Below are positions 63,777 through 64,000 of a DNA stretch of 64,000 bases, in pieces. Numbering within the stretch: the first letter of the stretch is position 1; every line of letters begins with the position of its first letter. The translations under genes and the position numbers were made by a program. The DNA comes from Natronomonas salsuginis. Lineage in GTDB: Archaea; Halobacteriota; Halobacteria; Halobacteriales; Haloarculaceae. Below the pieces are notes generated by a model. That model was not told where the DNA came from. It ran no database searches and saw nothing but the letters and a program-made list of their open reading frames with translations. The DNA lies in the NCBI RefSeq assembly GCF_005239135.1, contig NZ_QKNX01000003.1, forward strand, positions 124,001 to 188,000, given 5' to 3'.

Positions 63777-64000
63777 TCAGATGAATAACAGCGGAAGCAT
63801 CACCGCGACGCCCGCAGCGACCCCCGCGACGAGTTCGAGGCGACCGCCACGTGGCAACTCCGCGCCGGTTTCGAGCGCCTCCGGGATGAACTCCGTCACG
63901 ACCAGATACACCATCGCGCCCGCGGCGAACCCGAAGCCGAACGGCAGGAACGCCTGAGCCCACGTGACGAACGCGAACGCGATGACCGCGCCGATCGGCT
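63777..64000 (-). CDS. ZIP family metal transporter (C-terminal part, runs off the window)
   Basis: The minus frame ending at TGA 63777-63779 encodes the last ~74 residues of a ZIP-type zinc/iron transporter. QAFLPFGFGFAAGAMVYLVV and TEFIPEALETG carry the helix with the metal-site Glu. The final helix is ELVAGVAAGVAVMLPLLFI. The start lies beyond the window. Confidence 0.8.
   Translation of the reverse strand, partial: PIGAVIAFAFVTWAQAFLPFGFGFAAGAMVYLVVTEFIPEALETGAELPRGGRLELVAGVAAGVAVMLPLLFI

Overview
The window comes from the chromosome of a halophilic archaeon (class Halobacteria). The DNA is GC-rich and the proteins are strongly acidic. The informational genes are archaeal: ribosomal L10e, RLI/ABCE1, NAC, TFS, Hjc, NOG1 and the transcription-terminating ribonuclease FttA/aCPSF1. 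Secretion relies on two TatC proteins, one of them the double-length haloarchaeal form. Many genes appear leaderless, with a TATA-like element about 25-33 nt before the start codon. One tRNA gene, tRNA-Ser(CGA), is present. I see no rRNA, CRISPR array or intact insertion sequence.

Layout. 0-9 kb: leuA/cimA, DUF192, small zinc proteins, a bifunctional-nuclease-domain protein, an enoyl-CoA hydratase, tRNA-Ser, two UspA proteins, a creatininase-family enzyme, L10e, and an AN1-finger rhomboid protease abutting endonuclease V. 9-18 kb: methyltransferase, small HTH regulator, EMC6-like/RLI pair, Hjc, NOG1, SIMPL and DUF389 membrane proteins, a decayed galT-like gene, and EngB. 18-26 kb: ACR3/SBF-type transporter behind a clear dyad operator, MFS transporter, TFS, DUF3179 lipoprotein with a membrane partner, PUA-NAC-TrmI operon, and SppA. 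26-34 kb: dnaJ, dnaK and grpE chaperone genes, XPB-like helicase, and FttA. 34-40 kb: RecJ-like DHH protein, hexose-phosphate mutase, LarE, histidine kinase, and histidine phosphatase.

40.1-49.7 kb is an accessory island. Its left end carries a decayed sugar-nucleotide epimerase gene and a hairpin-rich stretch that may be an IS605/TnpB tail. It then holds membrane/lipid-type enzymes (PAP2, DUF457, CDP-alcohol phosphatidyltransferase), a Gfo/Idh-aldo/keto-reductase fusion, a sulfatase-like protein, and a tightly overlapping four-gene operon: MDR dehydrogenase, atypical PTPS, GT4 glycosyltransferase, methyltransferase. This operon is the best candidate for an undescribed pathway, possibly a modified and glycosylated pterin-like or other small molecule.

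49.7-64 kb returns to core genes: TatC, AzlCD, double TatC, a half-size flavoprotein, nicotinamidase-like hydrolase, AspRS, a phasin-like coiled-coil protein, ArsA/Get3, glycerate kinase, SDR, CheW with a soluble MCP, and the end of a ZIP transporter at the window edge.

A second notable theme lies at gene ends. Downstream of both aspS and dnaK is a second, diverged copy of the gene's own last codons and stop. Each is separated from the real end by hairpins sharing a GAGCGwAGCGA-like core.
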